From Streptomyces sp. NBC_01460 (GTDB taxonomy: Bacteria > Actinomycetota > Actinomycetes > Streptomycetales > Streptomycetaceae): a DNA stretch of 64,000 bases. Numbering within the stretch: position 1 is the first letter of the stretch; every line of letters starts with the position of its first letter. The position numbers were made by a program, and so were the translations under genes. The notes under the pieces were generated by a model. The model was not told the DNA's origin, ran no database searches, and saw only the letters and a list, made by a program, of their open reading frames with translations. Of this stretch, positions 27,961 to 36,026 are shown one piece after another. The DNA is taken from NCBI RefSeq assembly GCF_036227405.1, contig NZ_CP109473.1, positions 2,976,001-3,040,000 on the forward strand, written 5' to 3'.

Positions 27961-27988
27961 GAGCCCCCCGGTGACGACCAGGGGGCTC
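27961..27988. terminator. Bidirectional hairpin after the methyltransferase gene
   Basis: GAGCCCCC (27961-27968) and GGGGGCTC (27981-27988) pair over 8 bp with a 12-nt loop, between converging stops (27954 and 28014). The left arm belongs to a near-exact duplication of the last codons and stop of the methyltransferase gene (CGAGCCCCCGGTGACGA at 27941-27957, repeated with one extra C at 27960-27977). Confidence 0.65.
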
Positions 27989-28013
27989 CACCTCGCGGGC
28001 CGAAGCCCCGTGG

Positions 28014-29465
28014 TCACACCGTGAGCTTCACGGCCTCGAACCACCGCTTGTTGTCGACAGTGCCGACGAACATGTACTCGGGCCGGCTGTTCTTGCAGTA
28101 CTGCGGGCCCCAGCCGCCACCGTCCAGCCTGGCCGTGTGGCAGACGCTGCCCTTGCCGACGTTCATGGCGAAGCCCGTCAGGAACGGGGCGCCCTGCTGC
28201 GCACTGCCTATGTAGTTGTTCTTGCCGTCCGCGACGGTGGCCGTCCAGTTCGGGGCCCACTTGGCGTTGCCACTCGTCGCACCCTGGTCGTGCAGCAGGG
28301 CGTTGGCGGAGGACCCGCCGACGTTCCACACGGCGATGTTGAGGGCCGTGATCTGCTTGCCCTGGCCCGCCGTCCCGGCCATCGTCCCGTCGCAGACCGG
28401 TGTCTGCCAGCCGCTCCCGGACACGAAGGCCCGGTAGCAGATGTGCCGCCCCTCGGGGTCGCTCTTGGCGAGGCCGCTCAACGCACTGGCAGCCGTGTTC
28501 GGCGGCGCCTTCGCCGTCACCGTCGCCGTGGGCTTGCGCTCAGGCGTGACCGGCGGCGGTACGGCCACCGGCTTGGCGGCCGGTGGTGCGGACGGCTTCT
28601 CCTTCGCCTTCTCCTTCTCCTTGCTCGGAGTCGCGGAGGGGCTGGGTGACTTGGCGGTGTAGGTCTCCGGCGGCTCGGAGCGTTCGGTGCCCAGGACCGT
28701 GCCTGCCGCGTTCTGCGTGCGGTCCTTCTCGGGCTTGCGGTCGTCCAGGCCCATCATGAGGAACGGTACGGAGACCAGGATCGCGCCGATGACCGCCGCC
28801 GCGGCCAGTATTGGCTTCTTCGGCCGGCTGCCGAGCAGTTCGCCGGCCGTGCGCGTTCCCGTTCCAGCGCGGCCGCTGCCCGCCGCCGCCACCGCGACTG
28901 CGACGCCGGGGGACCCGCCGACGGTACCGGTGGTCGCCTGCGCCGCCGCCGGGCCGGAGGCGGACGCCGTCGAAGCCGAAGACGTCGTGGTCTCCTCGGA
29001 GTTGGCCGACGCCCGTTCGGGCACCTCCTCCGCCGACGAGTCCGGGTCGCCGGTGCCTCGCGCGGCACCGGTACCGGAAGCCGCAGCAGCAGTTCCGGCG
29101 GCGCCCGCTCGCTTCGCGCTCGATGTCCGGGCGTCGGCACCCTCGCGAGCCTCGTTCTCGGAGTTCCCGCCCTCCGGGCTCTCGCTCGTCGAGGCCTGCG
29201 GGCCGGCGTCCGTGTCGGCCGCCGTGGACGACGTGTCCGATGTATCCGTTCGACCACGCAGGCCGTCCGGCCTCACGGCCTCGCCCGAGTCGCCGGAGTC
29301 ACCCGGGTCGCCGGGGCTCCCGGCGTCCCCGGCCACGCCCTGCGCAGACACCGCCGGGCTGGCCGACACCGGCGAACTCCCGGACGCATCGGAGGCGTCG
29401 GGGCCACCGGAGGACGTGCCCGGACCCGGCGGTATGCGTCTGGAAGGATCATGCTGACGTGCCAT
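28014..29465 (-). CDS. Membrane-anchored protein with C-terminal ChW-like repeats
   Basis: A 483-aa protein. The N-terminal half is low-complexity, rich in Ser, Ala, Gly, Asp and Pro, with a collagen-like GSPGDPGDSGDSGE stretch. A single transmembrane helix follows (ILAAAAVIGAILVSVPFLMMG), then a Pro/Lys/Thr-rich stalk. The C-terminal 150 residues show two units with the layout of clostridial hydrophobic W (ChW) repeats: VSGSGWQTPVCDGTMAGTAGQGKQITAL, and later LDGGGWGPQYCKN ending KRWFEAVKLTV. Four cysteines could form two disulfides. The outer domain probably binds another protein or the cell wall; function unknown. ATG has AAGGAA upstream. Confidence 0.75.
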   Translation of the reverse strand: MARQHDPSRRIPPGPGTSSGGPDASDASGSSPVSASPAVSAQGVAGDAGSPGDPGDSGDSGEAVRPDGLRGRTDTSDTSSTAADTDAGPQASTSESPEGGNSENEAREGADARTSSAKRAGAAGTAAAASGTGAARGTGDPDSSAEEVPERASANSEETTTSSASTASASGPAAAQATTGTVGGSPGVAVAVAAAGSGRAGTGTRTAGELLGSRPKKPILAAAAVIGAILVSVPFLMMGLDDRKPEKDRTQNAAGTVLGTERSEPPETYTAKSPSPSATPSKEKEKAKEKPSAPPAAKPVAVPPPVTPERKPTATVTAKAPPNTAASALSGLAKSDPEGRHICYRAFVSGSGWQTPVCDGTMAGTAGQGKQITALNIAVWNVGGSSANALLHDQGATSGNAKWAPNWTATVADGKNNYIGSAQQGAPFLTGFAMNVGKGSVCHTARLDGGGWGPQYCKNSRPEYMFVGTVDNKRWFEAVKLTV

Positions 29466-29710
29466 GCAATTTCCTTACTCATATGTGGGTTCGGCACCGC
29501 GTCGCGCTCCGCACCCCCGCACGACCGGACCTCACCCTCCCCGTCCGTCAGATGAGCGAAGTCCCGGTCATCACACGCGTGTTGGCGGGCAACGGTCCGG
29601 GCCCGGGACGACGGTACAGGAACTCCTCCGACCATCGTCGGCCGAGGGAGCCCGCCACGGGCGGCACGCCCCTCCGAGGACCGCCCCCGGCGGGGACCGG
29701 CCCGGCGCCC

Positions 29711-30118
29711 TCAGCCGATGACGGCCGTCGCCTCGACCTCGACCAGGTGCTCGGGGACGTCCAGTGCGGCGACGCCCAGCAGGGTGGCCGGCGGTACCGG
29801 GGTGGTCCCCAGCCGGGCGGAGGCCCGGGCGATCCCCTCCAGGAGCAGGGGCATCCTGTCGGGGGTCCAGCCGACGACGTGGACGTTCAGCTTCGCCACG
29901 TCGTCGAAGGTGGCGCCGACACCCGCCAGCGCGGTGGCGACGTTGAGGTAGCACTGCTCGACCTGGGCCGCCAGGTCGCCTTCGCCGACCGTGACGCCGT
30001 CGGCGTCCCAGGCAACCTGGCCGGCGACGAAGACCAGCTGCGAACCGGTCGCGACCGACACCTGACGGTAGACGTCGATCTCCGGCAGTCCGGTGGGGTT
30101 CGTCAGGGTGATGGCCAT
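29711..30118 (-). CDS. Rid family protein (YjgF/YER057c/UK114 type)
   Basis: A 135-aa trimeric-barrel protein. It has FVAGQVAWDADGVTVGEGDLAAQVEQCYLNVATALAGVGATFDDVAKLNVHVVGW, the family core. Canonical RidA imine deaminases carry a catalytic Arg near the end in an RxxVxV context. Here the corresponding stretch reads PPATLLGVAALDVPEHLVEVEA with no Arg, so it belongs to a Rid subgroup that may lack imine deaminase activity. The start at 30118 follows a non-coding gap and precedes the usual N-terminal strand. It is divergent from an HxlR regulator that may control it. Confidence 0.88.
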   Translation of the reverse strand: MAITLTNPTGLPEIDVYRQVSVATGSQLVFVAGQVAWDADGVTVGEGDLAAQVEQCYLNVATALAGVGATFDDVAKLNVHVVGWTPDRMPLLLEGIARASARLGTTPVPPATLLGVAALDVPEHLVEVEATAVIG

Positions 30119-30254
30119 GCTGTCCGCCTCTCCTCGCAGCGCCACCTGACGGGCAGCCGGGCCGACGCGTGCTCTCTTGTGGTTACTGGGGAACCGTAGG
30201 AGAGTGAGCGCTGACGTGGAAGAACGCACTTTTCGGTGACAGGGGAACCAGAAG

Positions 30255-30638
30255 GTGACCAAGCAGTTCAGCGGCTCGCCCGAGGAACAGGCGGATCTGC
30301 GGCGCGCGGATTCGCTGGCCCGGGAGATCTTCTCGGACGTCGCCAACAAGTGGGCGCTCCTGATCATCGAGGCCCTGGGCGACCGCACCCTGCGCTTCAC
30401 CGAGCTGCGGAGCGCTGTCGAGGGGATCAGCCACAAGATGCTCACGCAGAACCTGCGCATGCTGGAGCGCAACGGCCTGGTCGAGCGGACCGTGTATCCG
30501 ACGGTCCCGCCGAAGGTGGAGTACACCCTCACCGGTCCGGGGCAGGGGCTACGGAAGACGGTCGACGTGATGTGCGACTGGACCCACCGCAACCTCGGCC
30601 ACATCGAGGCGGCCCGCAGCGGCTTCGACGGTGGCTGA
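30255..30638 (+). CDS. HxlR family transcriptional regulator
   Basis: A 127-aa winged-helix protein. It shows the HxlR pattern: ANKWALLIIEALGDRTLRFTELRSAVEGISHKMLTQNLRMLERNGLVERTVYPTVPPKVEYTLT. There is no N-terminal Cys right before the domain, which many HxlR redox or aldehyde sensors carry; one Cys occurs near the C-terminus (DVMCDWT). GTG at 30255 is the start. It is divergent from the Rid gene with 136 bp between, and GGTT/AACC (30181-30184, 30192-30195) may be part of the shared operator. Confidence 0.9.
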   Translation: MTKQFSGSPEEQADLRRADSLAREIFSDVANKWALLIIEALGDRTLRFTELRSAVEGISHKMLTQNLRMLERNGLVERTVYPTVPPKVEYTLTGPGQGLRKTVDVMCDWTHRNLGHIEAARSGFDGG

Positions 30639-30696
30639 CGTCGCGGAACGGTGGCTGACGCCATGGACCAGGGCTGGCGTCGCGGAACGGTGGCTG
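30639..30696 (+). repeat. 19-bp direct repeat with 39-bp period
   Basis: CGTCGCGGAACGGTGGCTG occurs exactly at 30639-30657 and 30678-30696, and GGTGGCTG also forms the end of the HxlR gene. The copies fall between convergent genes and are probably a local duplication of the gene end. Confidence 0.8.
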
Positions 30697-30763
30697 CGGC
30701 CACGGACGAGGGCGCCGGCCGCTCCCGAGGGCGGTCCGCGTCGCGAACCGGGTCACCCGCCGC

Positions 30764-31330
30764 TCAGTGGAACGTCAGGCCCAGGTGCCGGTGGAGCGCT
30801 TGCCTCTGCTCCGGGGTGGCGAGCACCATGATGCTGTCGTAACCGGCGCCCGGTTCCCGCGCGAAGCCGACGTGGCACCACGTGCGCGGGTCGTCGTCAT
30901 GGGCGGTCTCTGCGATGGCGCGGCAGGCCGCCTCGTGGTCGTAGTAGTCCTCGGCGAAGTGCTCGGCCGGGACGGACACAGGCGTGCCGTCGCGCTCGAA
31001 CTCGACGGCGTCGGAGCGGCCGTCCTCGAATCCGCCTTCGCCCTCGACGATCCGGACGCCGGTGACGGTGACCCTGCCGCCGGCGGTCTCCGCCGCCTTC
31101 GCCAGCAGGCTCGCGTAGCCCTCGTGGATGGAGTCGATGTCGTCGGCGTGGACCGAGACCGCCACACCGAAGCTTTCCAGCGCTCCGGCCGCCGCGTAGG
31201 GAGTCAGTTCGTCGTCCGCGTAGGCGGCGGCGCCCTCGATCACGCGGTGCGTCTCGTCCTCGGACACCATGCCGGCCTCCTGGAGGAGCACGCCGATGCG
31301 TCTGTAGGTCGTCGGGGAATCCTTCGGCAT
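30764..31330 (-). CDS. Hypothetical protein, 188 aa
   Basis: Not recognised. The protein starts MPKDSPTTYRRIGVLLQEAG and is acidic, with no signal or membrane segment. A middle strand-rich section reads GRVTVTGVRIVEGEG, followed by SVPAEHFAEDYYDHEAACRAIAE and CHVGFAREPGAGYDSIMVLA. Alternating strands and helices suggest one compact cytosolic domain. ATG at 31330 has AGGATCTCCGGG in front, better than an upstream GTG. It stands alone between a convergent regulator and the sugar operon's terminators. Confidence 0.75.
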   Translation of the reverse strand: MPKDSPTTYRRIGVLLQEAGMVSEDETHRVIEGAAAYADDELTPYAAAGALESFGVAVSVHADDIDSIHEGYASLLAKAAETAGGRVTVTGVRIVEGEGGFEDGRSDAVEFERDGTPVSVPAEHFAEDYYDHEAACRAIAETAHDDDPRTWCHVGFAREPGAGYDSIMVLATPEQRQALHRHLGLTFH

Positions 31331-31417
31331 CCCGGAGATCCTGCCAGACCGGTGGCCGGACCGTCCCGGGGCGTCGTCCCCACAGGGGCTCTGCCGGTAC
31401 CGCACCACAGCTGCTCA

Positions 31418-31466
31418 GGAAAGCGGAATGGGGCCCGGCCCACAGGCCGGACCCCCCTCGCTTTCC
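31418..31466. terminator. Nested hairpin in the 31331-31594 gap
   Basis: GGAAAGCG (31418-31425) pairs with CGCTTTCC (31459-31466), and inside it CCGGCC/GGCCGG (31435-31440, 31445-31450) pairs with a 4-nt loop. It lies downstream of the minus-strand sugar operon and could back up the hairpin at 31541. Confidence 0.6.
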
Positions 31467-31540
31467 CCCTCCGTCGGGCTTCCCGATCCCCCCGGACCCC
31501 TCCCCGGAAGTCCCGACGCTGAGTACGACCGGGGAGGGTA

Positions 31541-31563
31541 CGCAAAGGTTGCACGCCTTTGCG
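31541..31563 (-). terminator. Terminator hairpin of the sugar operon
   Basis: CGCAAAGG and CCTTTGCG pair over 8 bp with a 7-nt loop, 31 bp beyond the stop of the isomerase gene at 31595. Confidence 0.65.
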
Positions 31564-31594
31564 ATCTCTTTACCCTCGCCGGTCCGATCGGCTC

Positions 31595-32428
31595 TCAGCA
31601 GGCATGTTCCAGGTAGCGCGCGGCGACTTCGGCGATCACTTCGGCGCCGTCACGGGCCCAGAGGTCCTCGTTGAAGATCTCGACCTCGATCGGCCCGTCG
31701 AAGCCCGTCGCCTCGACCTGCCGGCGCATCGCCCGGAAGTCCACGCAGCCGTCACCCAGTTGACCCCGGCCCACCAGAACGCCCGCCGGGAGCGGGGTGA
31801 TCCAGTCGGCGAGCTGGAAGGAGTGGATCCGCCCGCCCGCGCCCGCACGGGCGATCTGCGCGGCGACCTGGTCGTCCCACCAGAGGTGGTAGGCGTCGAC
31901 AACCACGCCGACCTGCTCGGACGGGAAGCGCTCCGCGAGGTCCAGGGCCTGGGAGAGGGTGGAGACCACGCAGCGGTCCGAGGCGAACATCGGGTGCAGC
32001 GGCTCGATCGCGAGCCGGACGCCCCGCTCGTACGCGTACGGCGCCAGCTCGGCCAGGGCGTCGGCGATCCGCTCGCGCGCGGCATGGAGGTCCTTCTCCC
32101 CGGCGGGGAGACCGCCCGAGACCAGGACCAGGGTGTCGGTGTTGACGCCTGCGGCCTCGTCGACCGCCGCACGGTTGTCGTCCAGCGCGCGGGCCCGCTC
32201 CGCCGGGTCGGTCGCCGTGAGGAACCCGCCGCGGCAGAGGCTGGTGACGGTGAGGCCCGCGTCCTTCATCAGCCGCCCGGCGCGCTCGACGCCGTACTCC
32301 TGCACCGGGGCCCGCCAGAGACCGACCTGCCCGATGCCGGCCTTGGCGCAGCCCTCGACGAGCTCCGGCAGGGAGAGCTGCCGGACCGTCTCCTGGTTGA
32401 TGGACAGACGGGAGAGTTCGGTGCTCAT
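31595..32428 (-). CDS. Sugar phosphate isomerase/epimerase family protein
   Basis: A 277-aa xylose-isomerase-like TIM barrel. It starts LSRLSINQETVRQLSLPELVEGCAKAGIGQVGLWR. Metal-site strands are RLAIEPLHPMFASDRCVVSTL (Glu), VVVDAYHLWWDD (Asp/His), and IHSFQLADWI, and PIEVEIFNEDLW gives the last Glu. ATG at 32428 overlaps the stop of the DUF993 gene (ATGA). With an oxidoreductase of Gfo/Idh/MocA type and DUF993 it forms a catabolic operon; the sugar is unknown. Confidence 0.88.
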   Translation of the reverse strand: MSTELSRLSINQETVRQLSLPELVEGCAKAGIGQVGLWRAPVQEYGVERAGRLMKDAGLTVTSLCRGGFLTATDPAERARALDDNRAAVDEAAGVNTDTLVLVSGGLPAGEKDLHAARERIADALAELAPYAYERGVRLAIEPLHPMFASDRCVVSTLSQALDLAERFPSEQVGVVVDAYHLWWDDQVAAQIARAGAGGRIHSFQLADWITPLPAGVLVGRGQLGDGCVDFRAMRRQVEATGFDGPIEVEIFNEDLWARDGAEVIAEVAARYLEHAC

Positions 32429-33567
32429 CGGCTTCCTCCGTGGACGGACAGCAGCGCGCGCATGCGCGCCTCGGCCAGCTCGGGGTCCGGGAACAGGCCG
32501 AGACCGTCGGCCAGTTCGTACGCCTTCGCCAGGTGCGGCAGCGAGCGCGCGGACTGGAGGCCTCCGACCATCGTGAAGTGGTCCTGGTGGCCCGCGAGCC
32601 AGGCGAGGAACACGACGCCCGTCTTGTAGAAGCGGGTGGGGGCCTCGAACAGGTGGCGCGACAGCTCGACCGTGGGGTCGAGGAGGTCGCGGAACCCCTG
32701 GACGTCCCCGGTGTCCAGGACCCGCACCGCGTGGGCGGCGAGCGGCCCGAGCGGGTCGAAGATGCCGAGCAGCGCGTGGCTGAAGCCCCGGTCGTCGCCC
32801 GCGATCAGCTCGGGGTAGTTGAAGTCGTCGCCGGTGTAGCAGCGGACCCCGCCGGGAAGGCGGCGCCGTACGTCGATCTCGCGCTCGGCGTCCAGGAGCG
32901 AGATCTTGATGCCGTCGACCTTGTCCGGGTGCTCGCCGATGACCTTCAGGAAGGTGTCGGTGGCGGCGTCGAGGTCCGCGCTGCCCCAGTAGCCCTCCAG
33001 CGCCGGGTCGAACATGGGGCCGAGCCAGTGCAGGACGACCGGCTCGGTGGCCTGGCGCAGGAGATGGGCATACGTCTCCAGGTAGTCCTCGGGGCCGTTC
33101 GCCGCGGCGGCCAGGGCGCGGGAGGCCATCAGGATGGCCTGCGCGCCGCTCTCCTCGACCAGCGCGAGCTGCTCCTCGTACGCGGCGCGCACCTCGGGCA
33201 GGGTGGCGGGGCCGGTGAGCTGGTCGGTGCCCACGCCGCAGGCGATCCTGCCGCCCACGGACCTCGCCTCGGCGGCGGAGCGGCGGATCAGCTCCGCCGC
33301 TCCGGCCCAGTCCAGGCCCATGCCGCGCTGAGCGGTGTCCATGGCCTCGGCGACGCCCAGGCCGTGCGACCAGAGGTGGCGGCGGAAGGCGAGGGTGGCG
33401 TCCCAGTCGACGGCGGCCGGGTCGCCGGGGCTGATGTCGGCGTACGGGTCGGCGACGACATGGGCGGCGGAGAAGACCGTACGGGAGGCGAGCGGCGCTC
33501 CCGACGGTGCGAGGTCGAGCGGGGTGGCGCGCGGTTCGTACGGGCCGTGCGGCAGCTGGATGGTCAC
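32425..33567 (-). CDS. DUF993 family protein (dihydrodipicolinate synthase-like)
   Basis: A 380-aa protein of DUF993, a family related to class I TIM-barrel aldolases such as dihydrodipicolinate synthase. Visible pieces are FSAAHVVADPYADI near the N-terminus, WDATLAFRRHLWSHGLGVAEAMDTAQRGMGLDW, ACGVGTDQL, and EPVVLHWLGPMF. KVDGIKISLLD would hold the Schiff-base Lys. Near the end is PTRFYKTGVVFLAWLAGHQDHFTMVGG. It probably cleaves or forms a keto acid of the sugar route. GTG at 33567 overlaps the stop of the Gfo/Idh/MocA gene (GTGA), and its own stop overlaps the isomerase ATG. Confidence 0.85.
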   Translation of the reverse strand: MTIQLPHGPYEPRATPLDLAPSGAPLASRTVFSAAHVVADPYADISPGDPAAVDWDATLAFRRHLWSHGLGVAEAMDTAQRGMGLDWAGAAELIRRSAAEARSVGGRIACGVGTDQLTGPATLPEVRAAYEEQLALVEESGAQAILMASRALAAAANGPEDYLETYAHLLRQATEPVVLHWLGPMFDPALEGYWGSADLDAATDTFLKVIGEHPDKVDGIKISLLDAEREIDVRRRLPGGVRCYTGDDFNYPELIAGDDRGFSHALLGIFDPLGPLAAHAVRVLDTGDVQGFRDLLDPTVELSRHLFEAPTRFYKTGVVFLAWLAGHQDHFTMVGGLQSARSLPHLAKAYELADGLGLFPDPELAEARMRALLSVHGGSR

Positions 33568-34715
33568 AGGCTCAGCTCCGGTACGTCGAAGCGGCGGCCC
33601 TCGGCGGAGGACTTGAGGCCGAGCTCGGCGAGCTGGACGCCCCGGGCGCCGGCCATCAGGTCCCAGGTGTAGGGCTCGTCGAGGACGATGTGGCGCAGGA
33701 AGAGCTCCCACTGGGCCTTGAAGCCGTTGTCGAACTCGGCGTTGTCGGGGACTTCCTGCCACTGGTCGCGGAACGGCTCGGTGACCGGGAGGTCCGGGTT
33801 CCAGACCGGCTTGGGGGTGGCCGACCGGTGCTGGACACGGCAGTTGCGGAGGCCCGCGACGGCGGAGCCGTGGGTGCCGTCCACCTGGAACTCGACGAGC
33901 TCGTCGCGGTTGACGCGGACCGCCCAGGAGGAGTTGATCTGGGCCACGGCGCCGCCCGCCAGCTGGAAGGTGCCGTACGCGGCGTCGTCGGCGGTGGCGG
34001 CGTAGGGCTTGCCCTGCTCGTCCCAGCGCTGCGGGATGTGCGTCTGCACGTGTGCCGAGACGCTCGTGACCTGGCCGAACAGCTCGTGCAGGACGTACTC
34101 CCAGTGCGGGAACATGTCGACGACGATGCCGCCGCCGTCCTCCGCGCGGTAGTTCCAGGAGGGGCGCTGGGCGTCCTGCCAGTCACCTTCGAAGACCCAG
34201 TAGCCGAACTCGCCGCGCACCGAGAGGATCTCGCCGAAGAAGCCGCCGTCGATGAGGCGCTTCAGCTTGAGCAGGCCCGGGAGGAAGATCTTGTCCTGGA
34301 CGACACCGTGCTTGATGCCGGCGTCGCGGGCGAGGCGGGCCAGGTCGAGCGCACCCTCGACGTCCGTGGCGGTGGGCTTCTCGGTGTAGATGTGCTTGCC
34401 GGCGGCGATGGCCTTCTTGATCGCCTCGACGCGGGCCGAGGTGACCTGGGCGTCGAAGTAGATGTCGATCGACTCGTCGGCGAGCACCGCGTCCAGGTCG
34501 GTCGACCACTCGGTCAGACCGTGCTGAGCGGCGAGCGCCTCCAGGGCGTGGGCGCGGCGGCCGACGAGCACGGGTTCCGGCCAGAGCACCTCGCCGTCAC
34601 CGAGGTCGAGGCCGCCCTGCTCGCGGATCGCGAGGATCGAGCGCACCAGGTGCTGCCGGTATCCCATGCGTCCCGTGACGCCGTTCATGGCGATGCGCAC
34701 TGTCCTGCGTGTCAC
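33564..34715 (-). CDS. Gfo/Idh/MocA family NAD(P)-dependent oxidoreductase
   Basis: A 383-aa sugar dehydrogenase-like protein. The Rossmann N-terminus is VRIAMNGVTGRMGYRQHLVRS. The family hallmark EKP is present in AAGKHIYTEKPTATDVEGALDLARLA, and the C-terminal sheet begins near GVVQDKIFLPGLLKLKRLID. GYWVFEGDWQDAQRPSWNYRAEDGGGIVVDMFPHW carries the substrate-side Asp and His. GTG at 34715 has GGAGGGAACTTC upstream. It is the first gene of the minus-strand sugar operon and faces the LacI gene across a palindromic operator. Confidence 0.9.
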   Translation of the reverse strand: MTRRTVRIAMNGVTGRMGYRQHLVRSILAIREQGGLDLGDGEVLWPEPVLVGRRAHALEALAAQHGLTEWSTDLDAVLADESIDIYFDAQVTSARVEAIKKAIAAGKHIYTEKPTATDVEGALDLARLARDAGIKHGVVQDKIFLPGLLKLKRLIDGGFFGEILSVRGEFGYWVFEGDWQDAQRPSWNYRAEDGGGIVVDMFPHWEYVLHELFGQVTSVSAHVQTHIPQRWDEQGKPYAATADDAAYGTFQLAGGAVAQINSSWAVRVNRDELVEFQVDGTHGSAVAGLRNCRVQHRSATPKPVWNPDLPVTEPFRDQWQEVPDNAEFDNGFKAQWELFLRHIVLDEPYTWDLMAGARGVQLAELGLKSSAEGRRFDVPELSL

Positions 34716-34736
34716 GAAGTTCCCTCCATACAGCCG

Positions 34737-34752
34737 TAGCAAGCGCTTTCTA
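34737..34752. promoter_or_regulatory. LacI-family operator
   Basis: TAGCAAGCGCTTTCTA is a palindrome centred on CG with one mismatch pair in 8; the core AAGCGCTT is fully symmetric, as in LacI/GalR operators. TATAGA on the minus strand (34756-34751) overlaps it and would be the -10 element of the sugar operon. Confidence 0.8.
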
Positions 34753-34825
34753 TACGGTATGACGCTAGCCTGCCGACAGCGGCCCGGACAAGGGGGGCCG
34801 CTCCACAACTCCTCGGAGGAGAGCG

Positions 34826-35890
34826 ATGACAGTCACCCTGGCGGACGTGGCGGCCCGCGCCCGGGTGTCCCCGGCCACCGTGTCCCGTGTCCTGAACGGC
34901 AACTACCCGGTGGCCTCGTCCACCCGGGAGCGGGTCCTGCGCGCGGTGGACGACCTGGACTACGTGCTGAACGGCCCGGCCAGTTCGCTCGCCGCCGCCA
35001 CGTCCGACCTGGTGGGCATCCTGGTCAACGACATCGCCGACCCCTTCTTCGGCATCATGGCCGGGGCCGCACAGAGCGAGATCGGCGGTCCGGGCGACGG
35101 TTCCGGCCGCGGGGGCGGCGAGAAGCTCGCCGTGGTCTGCAACACCGGCGGCTCCCCCGAGCGCGAACTCACCTACCTCACCCTCCTCCAGCGTCAGCGC
35201 GCCGCGGCGGTCGTCCTCACCGGCGGTGCCCTGGAGGACCCGGCCCACCAGGCCGCGATGGCCGTGAAGCTGTCGAAGCTCGCGGACGCCGGCACCCGGA
35301 TCATCTTCTGCGGGCGCCCTCCGCTCCCGGACTCCGACGCGGTGACCGCCTCGCTGGCCTTCGACAACCGGGGCGGTGCCAGGCGCCTCACCGAGCATCT
35401 GATCGCCCTGGGGCACCGGCGCATCGGCTACGTCGCCGGCCCGCTGGAGCGCACCACGACCCGGCACCGGCTGGAGGGCCACCGCGAGGCCATGAAGGCG
35501 GCGGGGCTCTACGGGGACGAGGAGAGCGTCACCGTGCACGGCCCGTACGACCGGAGCTCCGGCTACGACGCCACGCTCGAACTCCTGCGCCGCGAACCGG
35601 AGGTGACGGCCGTCGTCGCCGCGAACGACACCGTGGCACTGGGTGCCTGCGCGGCGGTCCGGGACCGGGGGCTCCGCATCCCGGAGGACGTCTCGGTGGC
35701 CGGCTTCGACGACCTGCCGTTCTCCGTGGACGCCGTTCCGGCCCTGACGACCGTACGGCTGCCGCTGTTCGAGGCGGGGGCGCGGGCCGGGCGGCTCGCG
35801 ATGGGCAAGGAGACGCCCCCGGTGGGTGGCGTGGCGACCATCGAGGCGGAGCTCATGGAACGGGGATCGACCGCCGCTCCGGCCCGCTGA
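34826..35890 (+). CDS. LacI family transcriptional regulator
   Basis: A 354-aa LacI/GalR protein. The N-terminal helix-turn-helix is VTLADVAARARVSPATVSRVLNGNYPVASSTRERVLRAVDDLDY, followed by the hinge helix (PASSLA). The periplasmic-binding-like effector domain shows VGILVNDIADPFFGIMAGAA, FDNRGGARRLTEHLIALGHRRIGYVAGP, AVVAANDTVALGACAAVRDRG, and DVSVAGFDDLPFS. ATG has CTCGGAGGAGAGCG upstream. It faces the sugar operon and a palindromic operator, so it very likely represses those genes until its sugar is present. Confidence 0.93.
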   Translation: MTVTLADVAARARVSPATVSRVLNGNYPVASSTRERVLRAVDDLDYVLNGPASSLAAATSDLVGILVNDIADPFFGIMAGAAQSEIGGPGDGSGRGGGEKLAVVCNTGGSPERELTYLTLLQRQRAAAVVLTGGALEDPAHQAAMAVKLSKLADAGTRIIFCGRPPLPDSDAVTASLAFDNRGGARRLTEHLIALGHRRIGYVAGPLERTTTRHRLEGHREAMKAAGLYGDEESVTVHGPYDRSSGYDATLELLRREPEVTAVVAANDTVALGACAAVRDRGLRIPEDVSVAGFDDLPFSVDAVPALTTVRLPLFEAGARAGRLAMGKETPPVGGVATIEAELMERGSTAAPAR

Positions 35891-35931
35891 TCCGCGGCAC
35901 CCGTAGGGACCGGGACGCCACGGACGGAAAG

Positions 35932-35950
35932 ATGGGGGCGACTCCCCCAT
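35932..35950 (+). terminator. Hairpin after the lacI-type gene
   Basis: ATGGGGG and CCCCCAT pair over 7 bp with a 5-nt loop, 42 bp beyond the stop codon and about 80 bp before lanM. Confidence 0.5.
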
Positions 35951-36026
35951 GTGCGGGCCCCTGCCGCCCTCCAGGATGGGCGCGGGAGAACCACTGAGGC
36001 CTCCCGCGACCGGGGAGGTGAACGCG

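Noticed and set aside
35932..35997. 21-aa frame MGATPPCAGPC... before lanM
   Set aside because: Too short for leader plus core and its start lies in a terminator-like hairpin, although a weak GGAAAG precedes it.
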